The notes under the pieces are model-generated. The model saw only the letters and a list, made by a program, of their open reading frames with translations. It had not been told where the DNA came from and did no database searches. Below, piece after piece: positions 42,880 through 53,221 of a stretch of 64,000 nucleotides of DNA. The first letter of the stretch is position 1. Every line of letters starts with the position of its first letter. The stretch spans positions 124,001-188,000 of the forward strand of contig JADWQD010000018.1 in the NCBI GenBank assembly GCA_016110215.1, given 5' to 3'. The DNA is from Capronia americana. Taxonomy: Eukaryota; Ascomycota; Eurotiomycetes; Chaetothyriales; Herpotrichiellaceae. The position numbers were made by a program, and so were the translations under genes.

Positions 42880-45800
42880 ATGGCTGCTGCTATGGTCGCA
42901 TCAGAGTCTTCACTAAGCAGTCGCGTTTCCCTGATCTCTCTTGACCCGGCCATTGCCAGTCACATCACCGGCACAACTCGAACCACGACCGCGCCTTCCG
43001 CCTCACAATATGGCTCGAGCCCGAGAAAAAGCACAAAGACGCCCGATACTGAGGTGTCCCGCAAGCATGTTAGGAACAATTCTGCTCCCAGCGTCTCGGA
43101 GAAGAAGGGGCCGATATCGCTACGGCGCGTGAAAGATAGTACAGAGGTCTTGAGACAGCGCTCTACGAAGTCCTCGAGCAGGAAAGCAAAGCTGTCTCTG
43201 GAGCCGGTGCCCGACAACGTTCATGGGCGTAATTTCACTGTCGGCAATGTAGGGACCGGAGGTGTCCTCTATTTGACTCCCTCAATGCATCAGAAACCCA
43301 ACGCGAGTCCCTACTCCGTCTTCTCACCGACACAATTGCCATCGACAGCGCCAGCTCTTCTTACCAATAGCGAACATCGCACGCCGCCGAAAGAAATGGC
43401 GTCCACCAACCGGTCAGTGTCTTCTTCTCAATCTCAACCGACAGCCTCAAAGCGATCAACTAGGCCTTCGCAAAGACCTACAGTGGTTTTCAACCATGGT
43501 CGGTCGCAGTCGTTCTCAACAGTCGAAGAGCACCGGCAGTCTCTGCTTGGGCCGCAAACTCGGACCGTAAGAATCGTCATCAATCGCCCAGAAACAGCGA
43601 GACCGAGCACGTCGCAAGATTCCGCCAGAGAGAATGCGCAGGAGCTTCAACCAACTCTAGAAGTCCCTATCCCACATTACCGCATCGGTACTTTCCGTCT
43701 GAGTTCCAATGGTACGCCCATGCTACGGGGTTCTTCCTTCACACGGACCTCTGCTACGCCATCCGATGTCACGCCTACCACAGCCATCATGCAGGCAGAA
43801 GGTTACTTTGGCGGGCCTCCGCCTGCCAGCCTCAAAGCATTCGCAAGACTCGAACCAGGGGGGACGGGCGCCATAGACGTTGACTCACTCCGACCACCCA
43901 TACCGTTTCTGTCCAATGTAACATCCGCAACGACTTCCAGCCTGCCCAGCATGGTCCGACCGGAGGTGTTTGACGAACTGACGGAGATTTATGATGATCC
44001 CTCCGTCGTCCGGTATTGCCAGAACGTGAGAGAGATTACCGCTGCTACTCCCGCTCGCATCATTGCTCAGATTTCGTCCGACTCGTTCATGGACTACGAG
44101 CTCGTCTCCGACTTTTTCCTCACATTCCGGTCTTATATGTCCACTTATCAGGTGCTCGATCTTCTGCTTGCGCGACTGAGGTGGGCTATTGGTCGATTAG
44201 AAGACGACGGGCGGATCATTCGAGTCCGCACCTTCGCCGCTCTTCGACATTGGATCCTCAATTACTTTATGGATGACTTCTTCTTCGATCTGCGCCTGAG
44301 GACGCGCTTCTGTCGAGAGGTTAACCAATTGTACGCTGACGTTAATGCGAGCCCGAAGCATGGATTTAGTGATCTCAAGCTGTTGCGCGACTTGAAGCGG
44401 TGTTGGAATGGACGTTGTTCATTGTGTTGGGATCCCGAGGACTTCGATTTGGACGGTGATCAGGACGAAGAGATTCACCCTGGAGGAGAGGTTGAGGATG
44501 ACCGTACGCCAAGGTTGCAAACCACATTGCACCCTACCCCCACGAGGCCCGAGTCACCTCAGACCCCCGTGCTAAGAGGGCCAACACACAGTTGGTTTGA
44601 GCCGGACGCTGTCGTCAGACCCAGCCACGAACGCCAAGAGTCCACAAATTCAGGCCTCATGAGCGACGGCAGTCTTCAAGCTAGTTCCTGCTTCGTTCCC
44701 AGGCACATTCTCCGACCTGGAGCTGATGACGACCCGGCGCGTTCCAAAGCTCGCCATCCAGTTTCAGTCCAGTTGAGGCGAAAAAATGCTCCAGCGAATC
44801 TGCAAGTCGTCACCCAACCGACAGCGGCACCGAAGTCGCTTGGTCATAGAAAAGGAGCAAGCTCAATCGATAGTAACAGAGAACCGACTCCACGCAAGGC
44901 CCAACCTGACCCGCCGGCGCCTACGATAGAGGCAGGCAGCATCATTAGAGGGCTCCTGTACAGTCCGAGCGCCCCTTTCGTCCAGATCGTCTCCTCCCAC
45001 TCGACCCAGTCGCTCGATAGGAGCGACACGCTACGAGCCGGGTCTAGGAGAGAGCAGGGTGGTATACAGTCAGGTACGCACCCTCCCGGCAGGAACATTT
45101 TCGGATCATTGCGGAAAGTGCTTGGAAACAAGCATGGCCAGCTTGATGTGACGCTTCTTACCGTCTCACAATCCACCCAAGATGTCCCGATTCGAGGTCA
45201 AACATCACAGCTACCGCTCAACATCTCCAAATCCCACGATGAACTCCGGAACAAGACAGTAGCAGGCATGCCAAGAAAAGGCGAAATGCGTATTGACCTT
45301 CTCTCAGCCGCGGTATGCCAGAATTACGAGACCAAGTTCCCTTCCAAGCATCGAATAACCTACGGGCCACTTTTCGCCACAAATCCGGCTCTCCAACCGG
45401 CTGCATCGAGCGAAGATAGTCTTAAGCTGCAGCGAGCGGCCAGTCATGCGACTCGCCAAAGTGGTTCAATCCTGATTGTGGACGACACTCGTCCTGATCT
45501 GCCGTCGATGTCTGGTGCGCTCGCCGCCGCAGATAGGGATTTCGGGTTTATGCCGGCGCCCCTGCTTGTTGGTCCTCATGGAGCCGTTGTCGACGATCAC
45601 AAAGAGAGTTTTGACGCAGTCGCAACACAAAGAAGCTCAAATGTCCTTCCACATAACCTAGATATGGCGCCGACACAAGGCAGCAACGATACACTTGAAC
45701 AGGTGATGGCAGGCTTGGCTGTTCCTGTAAGAATGTCAGAAGACGACGGTACTATCTCACCGGAGATTGAAAGAACACACTCTCCCACCACAGCAAGTTC

Positions 45801-47937
45801 CACAACCGTGAAAGAAGAGCTCAAACACGTCGACGCATCCGCAGCTGAGGCTGAAGACATGACCGGGCGAAGAAACACGGAAGATCAAGACAGCGAGGGA
45901 GATAAATCCGAGTCGGAGTTGAAATTGCCAGCCCAGGTCCTTAGGCGGAGACCAGGAGGGGACTTGCGTGGTGTTGAAAATGTGCAAGAGCTGGATCATC
46001 CGTTCCATCACGCATCTCTCGACACTGCAAGCGCAGTATCCGATTCGCCCCATGAATCCTTGCTAATCATGAAGACGGAGACTGCTCAACATGTTCCTCC
46101 TGTGCAAGGTCCGCCAGCCAACAAGCCAATTTCCTTGATCAACACCCACTCTTCTCAGCACCTTCGCCCTTCATTCGAGGCTGCAGTCGCTGGTTTCTCC
46201 GATATTCCTGACGATGAAGATGGTGGGCTCGAAGCTACACTTATGAAACTTGAAGGCCGTTATGAAAAGAGATCACCTCCCATGGACCAGCATCCCTTGG
46301 ACGGTAATTCGAGGCGTCGGTCATTGCCAGAGCTTAGTCGCATATCTCAGTCACAACTTCAAGAGCATCCAGTCCGTGTGAAAGCCCCCGCTGCCGGTCC
46401 ATCTGTCCATGTCCGCACGACGGTAGACGAAGTCGCCTCGGAAGACTCAAACGACGAACCTCTTACCCCGGAGCCAGTGGTAGTAGCAATCAAGCCAACA
46501 TCCTCCCGGAGATCTTCGATCTATGGGCTGCCGACAGAGTCTGTTGCAGACTCGGAGGAGTCCTATGGCTCTCTGCCGCTCCTGCAGCGCGACACGGGCC
46601 ATGAGAGTGCCGCTGTGGCACAACCCCAGAAATCACCCACGGATTTACCATTGGTCGCTCCGGGGTATTTTCCACAAGACCCGCCGCAGTTGTTTCACCT
46701 ACCGAAAGCACCTCCACCGAGTGGGAACAAGCACAGAAACAGCATCCCTCGACCAGACACGGCCAACGAAAGCGCGCACTCGTTCCTTCTGGACGAGGAC
46801 GAGAATCTTTCTGATTTGTCTTCGGAGATTTCTGTCGACATCATCAACTACTCCGAGGTTATAGATCGCTCGATTTCGCCCATGCTTGCAGCTCCGGGAA
46901 CTGCTATCTCCGGCCTAGAGATACCAGCGCACCCTTTGACCTATGCGTCGGTCGTGGATCTAAGGATACCGACGCCACCAGAACGAGCCTCCGATCCGAT
47001 TCCGCAGGTTCAGAAACCAGAAACCACCAAGCCTTCAGCCACACGACAGCCTCCCAAACAACAGGACTCCTTCTCTACTCAGCCCCTGGCACGTCTGCCC
47101 GCCGGTCCGCCACACATGCCTTTTATTCTCGCCTGTGACTCGCAAATGCTTGCCCAACAGATGACATTGGTTGAGAAGTCTGCACTATGTGAAGTGGAGT
47201 GGTCAGATCTGGTAGAGATGCGGTGGGATAGCAAGAATGCCGATGTTGTGGACTGGGTCGAGTGTCTGTCAAGTGGAAACATCCGAGGGATCGACCTGGT
47301 CAGCACGCGTTTCAACCTGGTCGTGAAATGGGCATTGTCGGAAATCGTCCTAACCCAGGACATCCGAGAACGGGCTCGGGTCATCACCAAGTATATTCAC
47401 GTGGCAGCGCATGCTCGCAGGTTGCACAATTATGCCACCATGTTGCAGCTCACGCTTGCGCTCACCTCGACCGACTGCACCCGTTTGTCAAAGACTTGGG
47501 CCTTGGTGTCGAGCCCAGACAAGTCTTTACTCAAGCACATGGAGACCCTTGCACAGCCCCTTCGCAATTTTCACGACCTGCGAACGGAAATGGAATCGGC
47601 CGACCTCAGTGACGGCTGCGTTCCTTTTCTAGGTAAGCGGGCTGAACACGGCTCATATGCTCTTTTGCTAATCCGCTTCTCAGGGCTGTATATTCGGGAT
47701 CTGACATATAACGCACAAAAGCCCAGTCATCTCCCAGGTGCCCGTGACGCCGAGCCTCTGGTCAACTTCGAGCGTTATCGAAGTACAGCTGTCATTGTAA
47801 AGGGGCTACTCCGATTGATCGATGCCAGCTCAAGGTACACTTTCGAACCCGTCCAAGGGATTATTGAGCGATGCCTCTGGCTGGCCGCTCTCAGCGACGA
47901 TCGAATACGGAGTGCGAGCAAAGCTCTGGAGGAGTAG
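42880..47937 (+). CDS. LTE1: Ras-family GEF of the Lte1 type
   Basis: Exons 42880-47632 and 47684-47937 give 1668 residues. The RasGEF N-terminal (REM) domain lies at about 360-490 (VFDELTEIYDDPSVVRYC, LVSDFFLTFRSYMSTYQVL). The catalytic CDC25-homology domain lies at about 1412-1668 (VEWSDLVEMRW, TKYIHVAAHARRLHNYATM). A disordered insert of about 900 residues separates the two, as in Lte1, a regulator of mitotic exit and polarity. The intron 47633-47683 (51 nt, GTAAGC, GCTAAT branch, TCTCAG) is in frame and lacks a stop, so the unspliced frame is open. Splicing removes 17 residues and restores VPFLGLYIRDLTY, the expected conserved core. The start codon is the first in the frame and is preceded by upstream ORFs. 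Confidence 0.92.
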   Translation: MAAAMVASESSLSSRVSLISLDPAIASHITGTTRTTTAPSASQYGSSPRKSTKTPDTEVSRKHVRNNSAPSVSEKKGPISLRRVKDSTEVLRQRSTKSSSRKAKLSLEPVPDNVHGRNFTVGNVGTGGVLYLTPSMHQKPNASPYSVFSPTQLPSTAPALLTNSEHRTPPKEMASTNRSVSSSQSQPTASKRSTRPSQRPTVVFNHGRSQSFSTVEEHRQSLLGPQTRTVRIVINRPETARPSTSQDSARENAQELQPTLEVPIPHYRIGTFRLSSNGTPMLRGSSFTRTSATPSDVTPTTAIMQAEGYFGGPPPASLKAFARLEPGGTGAIDVDSLRPPIPFLSNVTSATTSSLPSMVRPEVFDELTEIYDDPSVVRYCQNVREITAATPARIIAQISSDSFMDYELVSDFFLTFRSYMSTYQVLDLLLARLRWAIGRLEDDGRIIRVRTFAALRHWILNYFMDDFFFDLRLRTRFCREVNQLYADVNASPKHGFSDLKLLRDLKRCWNGRCSLCWDPEDFDLDGDQDEEIHPGGEVEDDRTPRLQTTLHPTPTRPESPQTPVLRGPTHSWFEPDAVVRPSHERQESTNSGLMSDGSLQASSCFVPRHILRPGADDDPARSKARHPVSVQLRRKNAPANLQVVTQPTAAPKSLGHRKGASSIDSNREPTPRKAQPDPPAPTIEAGSIIRGLLYSPSAPFVQIVSSHSTQSLDRSDTLRAGSRREQGGIQSGTHPPGRNIFGSLRKVLGNKHGQLDVTLLTVSQSTQDVPIRGQTSQLPLNISKSHDELRNKTVAGMPRKGEMRIDLLSAAVCQNYETKFPSKHRITYGPLFATNPALQPAASSEDSLKLQRAASHATRQSGSILIVDDTRPDLPSMSGALAAADRDFGFMPAPLLVGPHGAVVDDHKESFDAVATQRSSNVLPHNLDMAPTQGSNDTLEQVMAGLAVPVRMSEDDGTISPEIERTHSPTTASSTTVKEELKHVDASAAEAEDMTGRRNTEDQDSEGDKSESELKLPAQVLRRRPGGDLRGVENVQELDHPFHHASLDTASAVSDSPHESLLIMKTETAQHVPPVQGPPANKPISLINTHSSQHLRPSFEAAVAGFSDIPDDEDGGLEATLMKLEGRYEKRSPPMDQHPLDGNSRRRSLPELSRISQSQLQEHPVRVKAPAAGPSVHVRTTVDEVASEDSNDEPLTPEPVVVAIKPTSSRRSSIYGLPTESVADSEESYGSLPLLQRDTGHESAAVAQPQKSPTDLPLVAPGYFPQDPPQLFHLPKAPPPSGNKHRNSIPRPDTANESAHSFLLDEDENLSDLSSEISVDIINYSEVIDRSISPMLAAPGTAISGLEIPAHPLTYASVVDLRIPTPPERASDPIPQVQKPETTKPSATRQPPKQQDSFSTQPLARLPAGPPHMPFILACDSQMLAQQMTLVEKSALCEVEWSDLVEMRWDSKNADVVDWVECLSSGNIRGIDLVSTRFNLVVKWALSEIVLTQDIRERARVITKYIHVAAHARRLHNYATMLQLTLALTSTDCTRLSKTWALVSSPDKSLLKHMETLAQPLRNFHDLRTEMESADLSDGCVPFLGKRAEHGSYALLLIRFSGLYIRDLTYNAQKPSHLPGARDAEPLVNFERYRSTAVIVKGLLRLIDASSRYTFEPVQGIIERCLWLAALSDDRIRSASKALEE

Positions 47938-48837
47938 ACTGTGCTAGTGGATGCTGATAGGGGCAGCATAATGGCCGAGTACAGCCCGCATGTCACAATT
48001 TTCTTTGCTAGTTATTGAGCGCTTTAGCAGGCGTGTTGTCTTTGTATTCTGTTGTTCGCAGTCTTGCATCTGGAAAGCGGGCCAGACATTCGAGCACTGC
48101 ACACGAGGAGGTTGGTTTGACAGCTGCGTAGGACTGGAGGAATTGAATAGGAGTGATATGGAAGGGCGCGAGCCTCAAGCGATTCAGCATTAGATGGGGG
48201 TATCATAAATATAATGTTGGATTCTCGGGCAGAAGCATGCCTTGCCGTCGACTGTTACTCAGGACTTTGTTGCCTAACTGAACGAAAGTGTCACAGTATC
48301 AACAGCCGGGAGTTTGGGACCCAACGGTCGTTGGAGCTCCGTCCACACGTCTTCTATTGCTTGCAGAGCCAATCTACCATGACGAGGTACGTTTGATGGA
48401 CGAAGAGTTGAAGCATGGACATTCGCTTGAATACAACACTCTCCCGCATACCACAGAGCTAAGCCGCTCACCGAGCGCAGCGTCCCGGCTTCGAAATCTT
48501 GAACATATGGGGCCCTGTAACCGAGGGTCGCCGAGGGAACTTAGAAAATCAAAAGATCATCTGCGCCTGCTGCGGCACAGGAGCTGGCGTTGATGGCGAC
48601 ATCTGAGTATCGATGGCATCATATTGAGAATTATGCACCAACATCCAATGGGATATACGGATACTTCCAATGTCTCCGCATCAACCACGGAGATGTCCCT
48701 ACCCTGCAGCGATGAACGGTAAGCAAAAGGGTGCCATTCCGGTACTTCCAAGATACAAAAGGCCATGACCAAGGCCAGGTGCGAACCCGGCAGTCCGGGA
48801 CGAGTGCGCCACCACACTCAAGCTTTAGCTGGGCAGC
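47938..48837. other. Intergenic, LTE1 3' flank and transporter promoter
   Basis: About 900 bp without a recognised gene. A 101-codon open frame at 48288-48593 lacks an ATG start and any family resemblance. Confidence 0.5.
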
Positions 48838-50851
48838 ATGGCAGAGAAGCAGACTTTCACAGAGGACAAGAGACGTTCGAGTCTGCCAGTCGTCATAGAA
48901 AGGCAAGATGACTCTACTATCCATGTCGTCCGTCGTGGTGAAGAGATCGAAGACGATACGTCGCTGGAGAATGAGATCGTCGGATACGATGCTGAGCGGA
49001 TGAGGGCTCGAACCCTGCTGAGCGAGGCTGAAGAGAAGAAGCTCATGCGAAGGATCGACTGGCATCTTATGCCACTGTGCAGTATCATGTTCTTGTTGAA
49101 GAATATGGACTACCAAAATGTGTGCAGTTCTGGATCTTGGAACACAGTGTGTCGCTTGCTAATGCTCGAGCAACAGGCCGCCAATGCTCGAATCATGAAC
49201 AAGGGAACCCCTCTGAACATTCTGACACAGCTTCACATGAGCGCGAACGATTACAACTTCATCTCGACGATCTATTATGTGAGTCTACCGCGCTCCATCG
49301 ATGCCGCCAAATCTCACCCGGATAGGTCCCATACATCGTATTTGAGGCTCCATCCAACCTGTTCATCAAGAAAATCCTTCCTTCGAGATGGCAGTCTCGC
49401 ATAGTGGTATGCACCATGACCTCGTGTCTCACATTGCCCGGCTAAGACGTCCCAGGTCTCGTGGGGGATCGCGATCGCCTGTCACGCCGCCGTCACCAGC
49501 AAGGGCGGACTCTATACCGCACGCTTCTTCCTAGGCATGTGTGAAGCTGGTGTAAGTTGTCATTCCTTCGAGGCTGTATTGGATTGCCTGTTCTTATTAC
49601 CACTATCCGTGCTCTTCTTGCTGGAACGGAGGCAGACTTTGACGCGTTTTGCAGATGTTCCCTGGCGTGCTACTCCAGATGGTGTACTGGTATCGGCCGG
49701 ACGAGATGAGCATTCGCTTGCTCTATTTCTACGCTCTTGGCAACTTCTCGCAAGTCATCAGCGGTGTCTTAGCATACGCTTTCGATACGATATCTGGGAC
49801 GAATGGTCTCGCTGGATGGCAATGGTATGCTCGATACGACCTCATTGCGAAGGTCGACAGGCTGATGTCGTTCTAGGTTATTTCTTGTTGAAGGAGTCAT
49901 CACGATTGCTTTCGGGATTGCTCTCTTCTTCATTCTGCCTGACTGTGAGTTGTACCTGGAGATTGTTGGCTCCCTTGGCTGACGCTTTGGCAGTTCCAAA
50001 CCAAGCAAAGTGGCTCACCGAGAAAGAAAAGGCCTTCATTAAAGCCCGCTTGCCGGGTAACGCTCCTCGGGCTGAAGAACTAAACTTCAACTTCCGCGAA
50101 ATTCTCGGGGCACTGAAGGACAAAAGGATGTGGCTGTTCACACTTGTCTGGGCGACCATGACGGTGGGCACGACTGGTCTGACCTTCTATCAACCTACTG
50201 TGATTGCAAATCTGGGTTTCACGTTAGTATCCCGCCGAGAACGAGGGAAGCTTTACTGACCATTATAGCTCAATCGCCAAAAGCCAGCTTCTCAACATCC
50301 CAACCTCATGCCTCTCGATCCTCATCATTGCTGTGTCTGGATACTTTGCGGATAGCGCATGGCTACCTCGACCCATCCTTCCGCTCGGCTTCCTCGTCAC
50401 CATCCTAGCATGCTACAGTGTTCTCTATACCTTCCCCAGCAACGGCGCAGTCTACGCCGCAACCGTCATTGCGAATTCCTTTGCGCAGTCCTGGTACCCT
50501 ATGATGTGGCCGTGGCGTGTGCAAACGACGTCGAGGGCAACGGGCTCTGCATTCGCGATTGGATTCGTGAACAGTTACGGACAGATCGGAGGGGCCGTGG
50601 GACCGCAGATCTTCCAGTCGAAGTACGCGCCTCATTACACTACTTCGTTTGCAGTTGCTATGGCTGTCCTGGGCGGCTGCATCGTGATCACTTGTGTGAC
50701 ATGGTGGGTGACGCGGGAGACCGAACGGCAGACGAGGAGGATCAAGAAGTTACGGATGAAAGCCGCCAAAAGTGGAGGCGCAGTACTCGACGACGTCAAC
50801 TTTGACGCCGACGTGAAGCATAGAGGAGCGGACACCCGCAATGCGGCGTAG
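48838..50851 (+). CDS. MFS anion:cation symporter, allantoate permease (Dal5)-like
   Basis: Eight exons, 48838-49119, 49177-49278, 49326-49406, 49456-49551, 49655-49824, 49877-49944, 49994-50222 and 50269-50851, give 536 residues. All seven introns have GT..AG ends and are about 46-103 nt. The spliced frame reads through twelve membrane spans: LKNMDYQNAANARIMNKG, VPYIVFEAPSNLF, GMCEAGMFPGVLLQMVYWY, WQWLFLVEGVITIAFG and FPNQAKWLTEKEKAFI. This is the Dal5-like anion:cation symporter family of fungi, plasma-membrane importers of allantoate, nicotinate, vitamins or related acids. Exact substrate is unknown. Many small introns make the gene look broken in plain ORF scans, but no stop remains after splicing. 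Confidence 0.93.
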
Positions 50852-51083
50852 ATAGGAGCTTAGCCAGGGTCCTGGAGTCGAGAGATCCTGAGCTACAGTC
50901 GACTTGCTCGTAGTGGACAATGTGTGAGTAGGTAACTGAAATAGAAATAGATTGCTAGATTCGGATTGCCAAGTCTGTTTGCCTCTAAGTTATGACCATG
51001 TCCCGCTTGTTTCCCGCGCTAAGGGTCAATAAATTAGCTTTATATTATCAAACCACCAAAATTCTGTGCGAAATCAACACAGA

Positions 51084-51167
51084 GGGGTTGTAACTCAGGG
51101 GTAGAGTGCCTGCTTTGCATCTAAGCTTAACTGCAGGAAGGCCGGGGTTCAAATCCCCGCAGCTCCA
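51084..51167 (+). tRNA. tRNA-Ala (anticodon UGC) with 12-nt intron
   Basis: The cloverleaf folds fully. The acceptor stem pairs 51084-51090 with 51160-51166 and carries the G3-U70 pair, the alanine identity element. The D stem is ACTC/GAGT. The anticodon stem CCTGC (51109-51113) pairs with GCAGG (51133-51137). TGC is at 51116-51118, and the 12-nt intron follows position 37 (51120-51131), the usual eukaryotic site. The T arm is CGGGG TTCAAAT CCCCG and contains the B box. The discriminator base is A. No CCA is encoded. Confidence 0.96.
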
Positions 51168-51168
51168 A

Positions 51169-51174
51169 TTTTTT
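51169..51174 (+). terminator. RNA polymerase III terminator
   Basis: A run of six T residues begins two bases after the tRNA-Ala discriminator base, the normal Pol III stop signal. Confidence 0.85.
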
Positions 51175-51456
51175 ATTATTTGTTTTTGTGTTTTTTGCAC
51201 CCTTGTAGAGTACTACCGTCAGGTTCAATGTCGTTTGAGATGGCCGGAAATGTGTGGGCTTAAGGATTTCATGGTGCTAGTGGCGAAGAGGGGGTCGGCG
51301 AACTTGCCTCGCGTTGGTTCACAAGGCTGAGTGCTTACTCCACCCAATCAGACACCGCTTGGAGTGTGAATTTATTTTTGTTGCGTAGAGCCTTGTAGTT
51401 ACCATCTCAGTGAGGCGCCTCTTCTTCGACTCTCTGTACACCCTGACTGCATCAAC

Positions 51457-52672
51457 ATGGCATCTGCGAACGGTGCGAAGCCGTCAGTGGCCGACATGGC
51501 CAGTATGTCTACCGAAGAGAGGATGGCAGGCATGGAGCACTCCGAAGTCCGCTATTTTACCTCCTACGAGTGAGTTCTTTCTCGGTCTTCAAGATCGCGT
51601 GCTGACCGATTTTGAGCCATCATGGAATTCACGAGGAGATGTTGGTAAGGAAACCTTCAAATGCCGCTGGTGCCAATCTGACCTTGACTTCAGAAAGACG
51701 AAGTCCGCACCCGATCATACCGAGACGCCATCTACCAAAACCAGCACATCTTCAAGGACAAGGTGGTCCTTGATGTCGGCTGCGGCACCGGCATTCTCAG
51801 CATGTTCGCAGCAAGAGCAGGCGCCAAACATGTCATCGGCGTGGACATGTCTAGCATCATCAACAAGGCCAAACTGATTGTGGAGGCCAACGGGCTCACT
51901 AAAAAGATCACATTGTTGCAAGGCAAAATGGAAGAGGTTGAGTTACCAGCGGAACACTTGAATAACGGGAAGGTCGACATCATCATATCCGAATGGATGG
52001 GCTATTTCTTGCTGTACGAGAGCATGCTCGACACAGTGCTCTATGCACGCGACAAGTATCTCAGGCCGGCCGGTCTGATCTTCCCCGATAAAGCCACGAT
52101 CTACATGGCAGGCATCGAAGATGGCGAGTACAAGGAGGACAAGATTGGATGTGAGTGCACCGGTCGACATGCTGTGGCCAAGCTGACATGGTCCAGTCTG
52201 GGATAACGTCTACGGATTCAACTACTCACCCATGAAGGAAAGCGCATTGAGTGAGCCTCTCGTCGACACGGTCGAGCTCAAGGCCCTGGTCACCGATCCA
52301 TGCCCGGTCTTCACCATTGATCTCAATACAGTCAAGACTGCGCAACTAGCATTTTCGGAGCCATTCCAGCTCCGGGTTCAGAGGAACGACTTTATCCATG
52401 CTCTCATCGCTTGGTTCGACATTGACTTCACAGCATGCCACAAACCCATCAGATTTTCCACCGGTCCGCACACCAAATACACTCACTGGAAACAGACCGT
52501 TTTCTACCTCCGAGAAGTTCTGACCGTGGAAGAAGGAGAAACCGTGCGAGGTTACCTTTCGAACAAACCAAACAGCAAAAACCGCAGGGATCTCGACATC
52601 AAGATCGACTACGAGCTTGAGACAGAAGATAGGACACGCTCTGCTCGAGGCGCGTGCGAGTACAGAATGTAG
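51457..52672 (+). CDS. HMT1: Type I protein arginine N-methyltransferase (PRMT1/Hmt1)
   Basis: Four exons, 51457-51569, 51617-51644, 51694-52150 and 52197-52672, give 357 residues. It transfers methyl groups from S-adenosylmethionine to arginines in RGG-type proteins. Motif I is VLDVGCGTG (72-80). The double-E loop holds Glu147 and Glu156 (SEWMGYFLLYES). The THW loop KYTHWKQTVFYL is present, followed by the beta-barrel. The second exon is only 28 nt and codes HHGIHEEML, a helix that is part of the cofactor-binding region, so it is essential for a sensible protein. Length fits yeast Hmt1 (348). The gene has introns of 47, 49 and 46 nt. It sits 290 bp after tRNA-Ala. Confidence 0.95.
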
Positions 52673-53221
52673 GTCTGCGGTTCTCAAGATGACACCTTGT
52701 GCTAATCATCTCCAGGTGCTAATCGGGGATGTCGTTCGTGTCCTTCGCATTTAATTGGCGTCACTTACACCGTCTCTTTCATAGGACCTAGAGACTGCAT
52801 TCCCGCACTCGCTTTTCCGTTGCTGCACCTCTCCTTTGACGAAGGGAACGCCTCCCTCCAGCCACGATGGATGACCGAGATGACTTTTGGGCAGAGTCAA
52901 GCTCCTCGTTATTTGACTAAGATACCCCACGAGTTGATGCTGATCTTGATAACGAAGTTCATAATGCAAAAGCTAAAAGATGTCGCGCATACCTTAACTC
53001 TGCGCCGAGACTGACCTGACAACGGTGTTGATTACTTCTAGACAGCCGGCTAATTTCTTCAATCGCGAATTGCCTCGGTTCGCGGCTCCCCACACTCCTC
53101 TGCCGAAGACACATACCCTCCATACGTAGCCTGCCGTGCCTGCTACTTCTGCTCTCGCGTTTTGTCCACACAACCTGGAGCTCCTGGGTATTTGTTGAAG
53201 CTCACTGTCGATTGAGAAAAG
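52673..53221. other. Intergenic: HMT1 3' flank and MaoC-gene promoter
   Basis: About 550 bp. No gene or repeat recognised. Confidence 0.5.

Noticed and set aside
48288..48593. 101-codon plus-strand open frame between LTE1 and the MFS gene
   Set aside because: It starts at GTG rather than ATG, shows no family feature and is not flanked by convincing splice sites.
48838..50851. Apparent pseudogene: transporter split into several broken frames
   Set aside because: All breaks fall at consensus GT..AG introns; splicing gives one 536-residue frame without stops.
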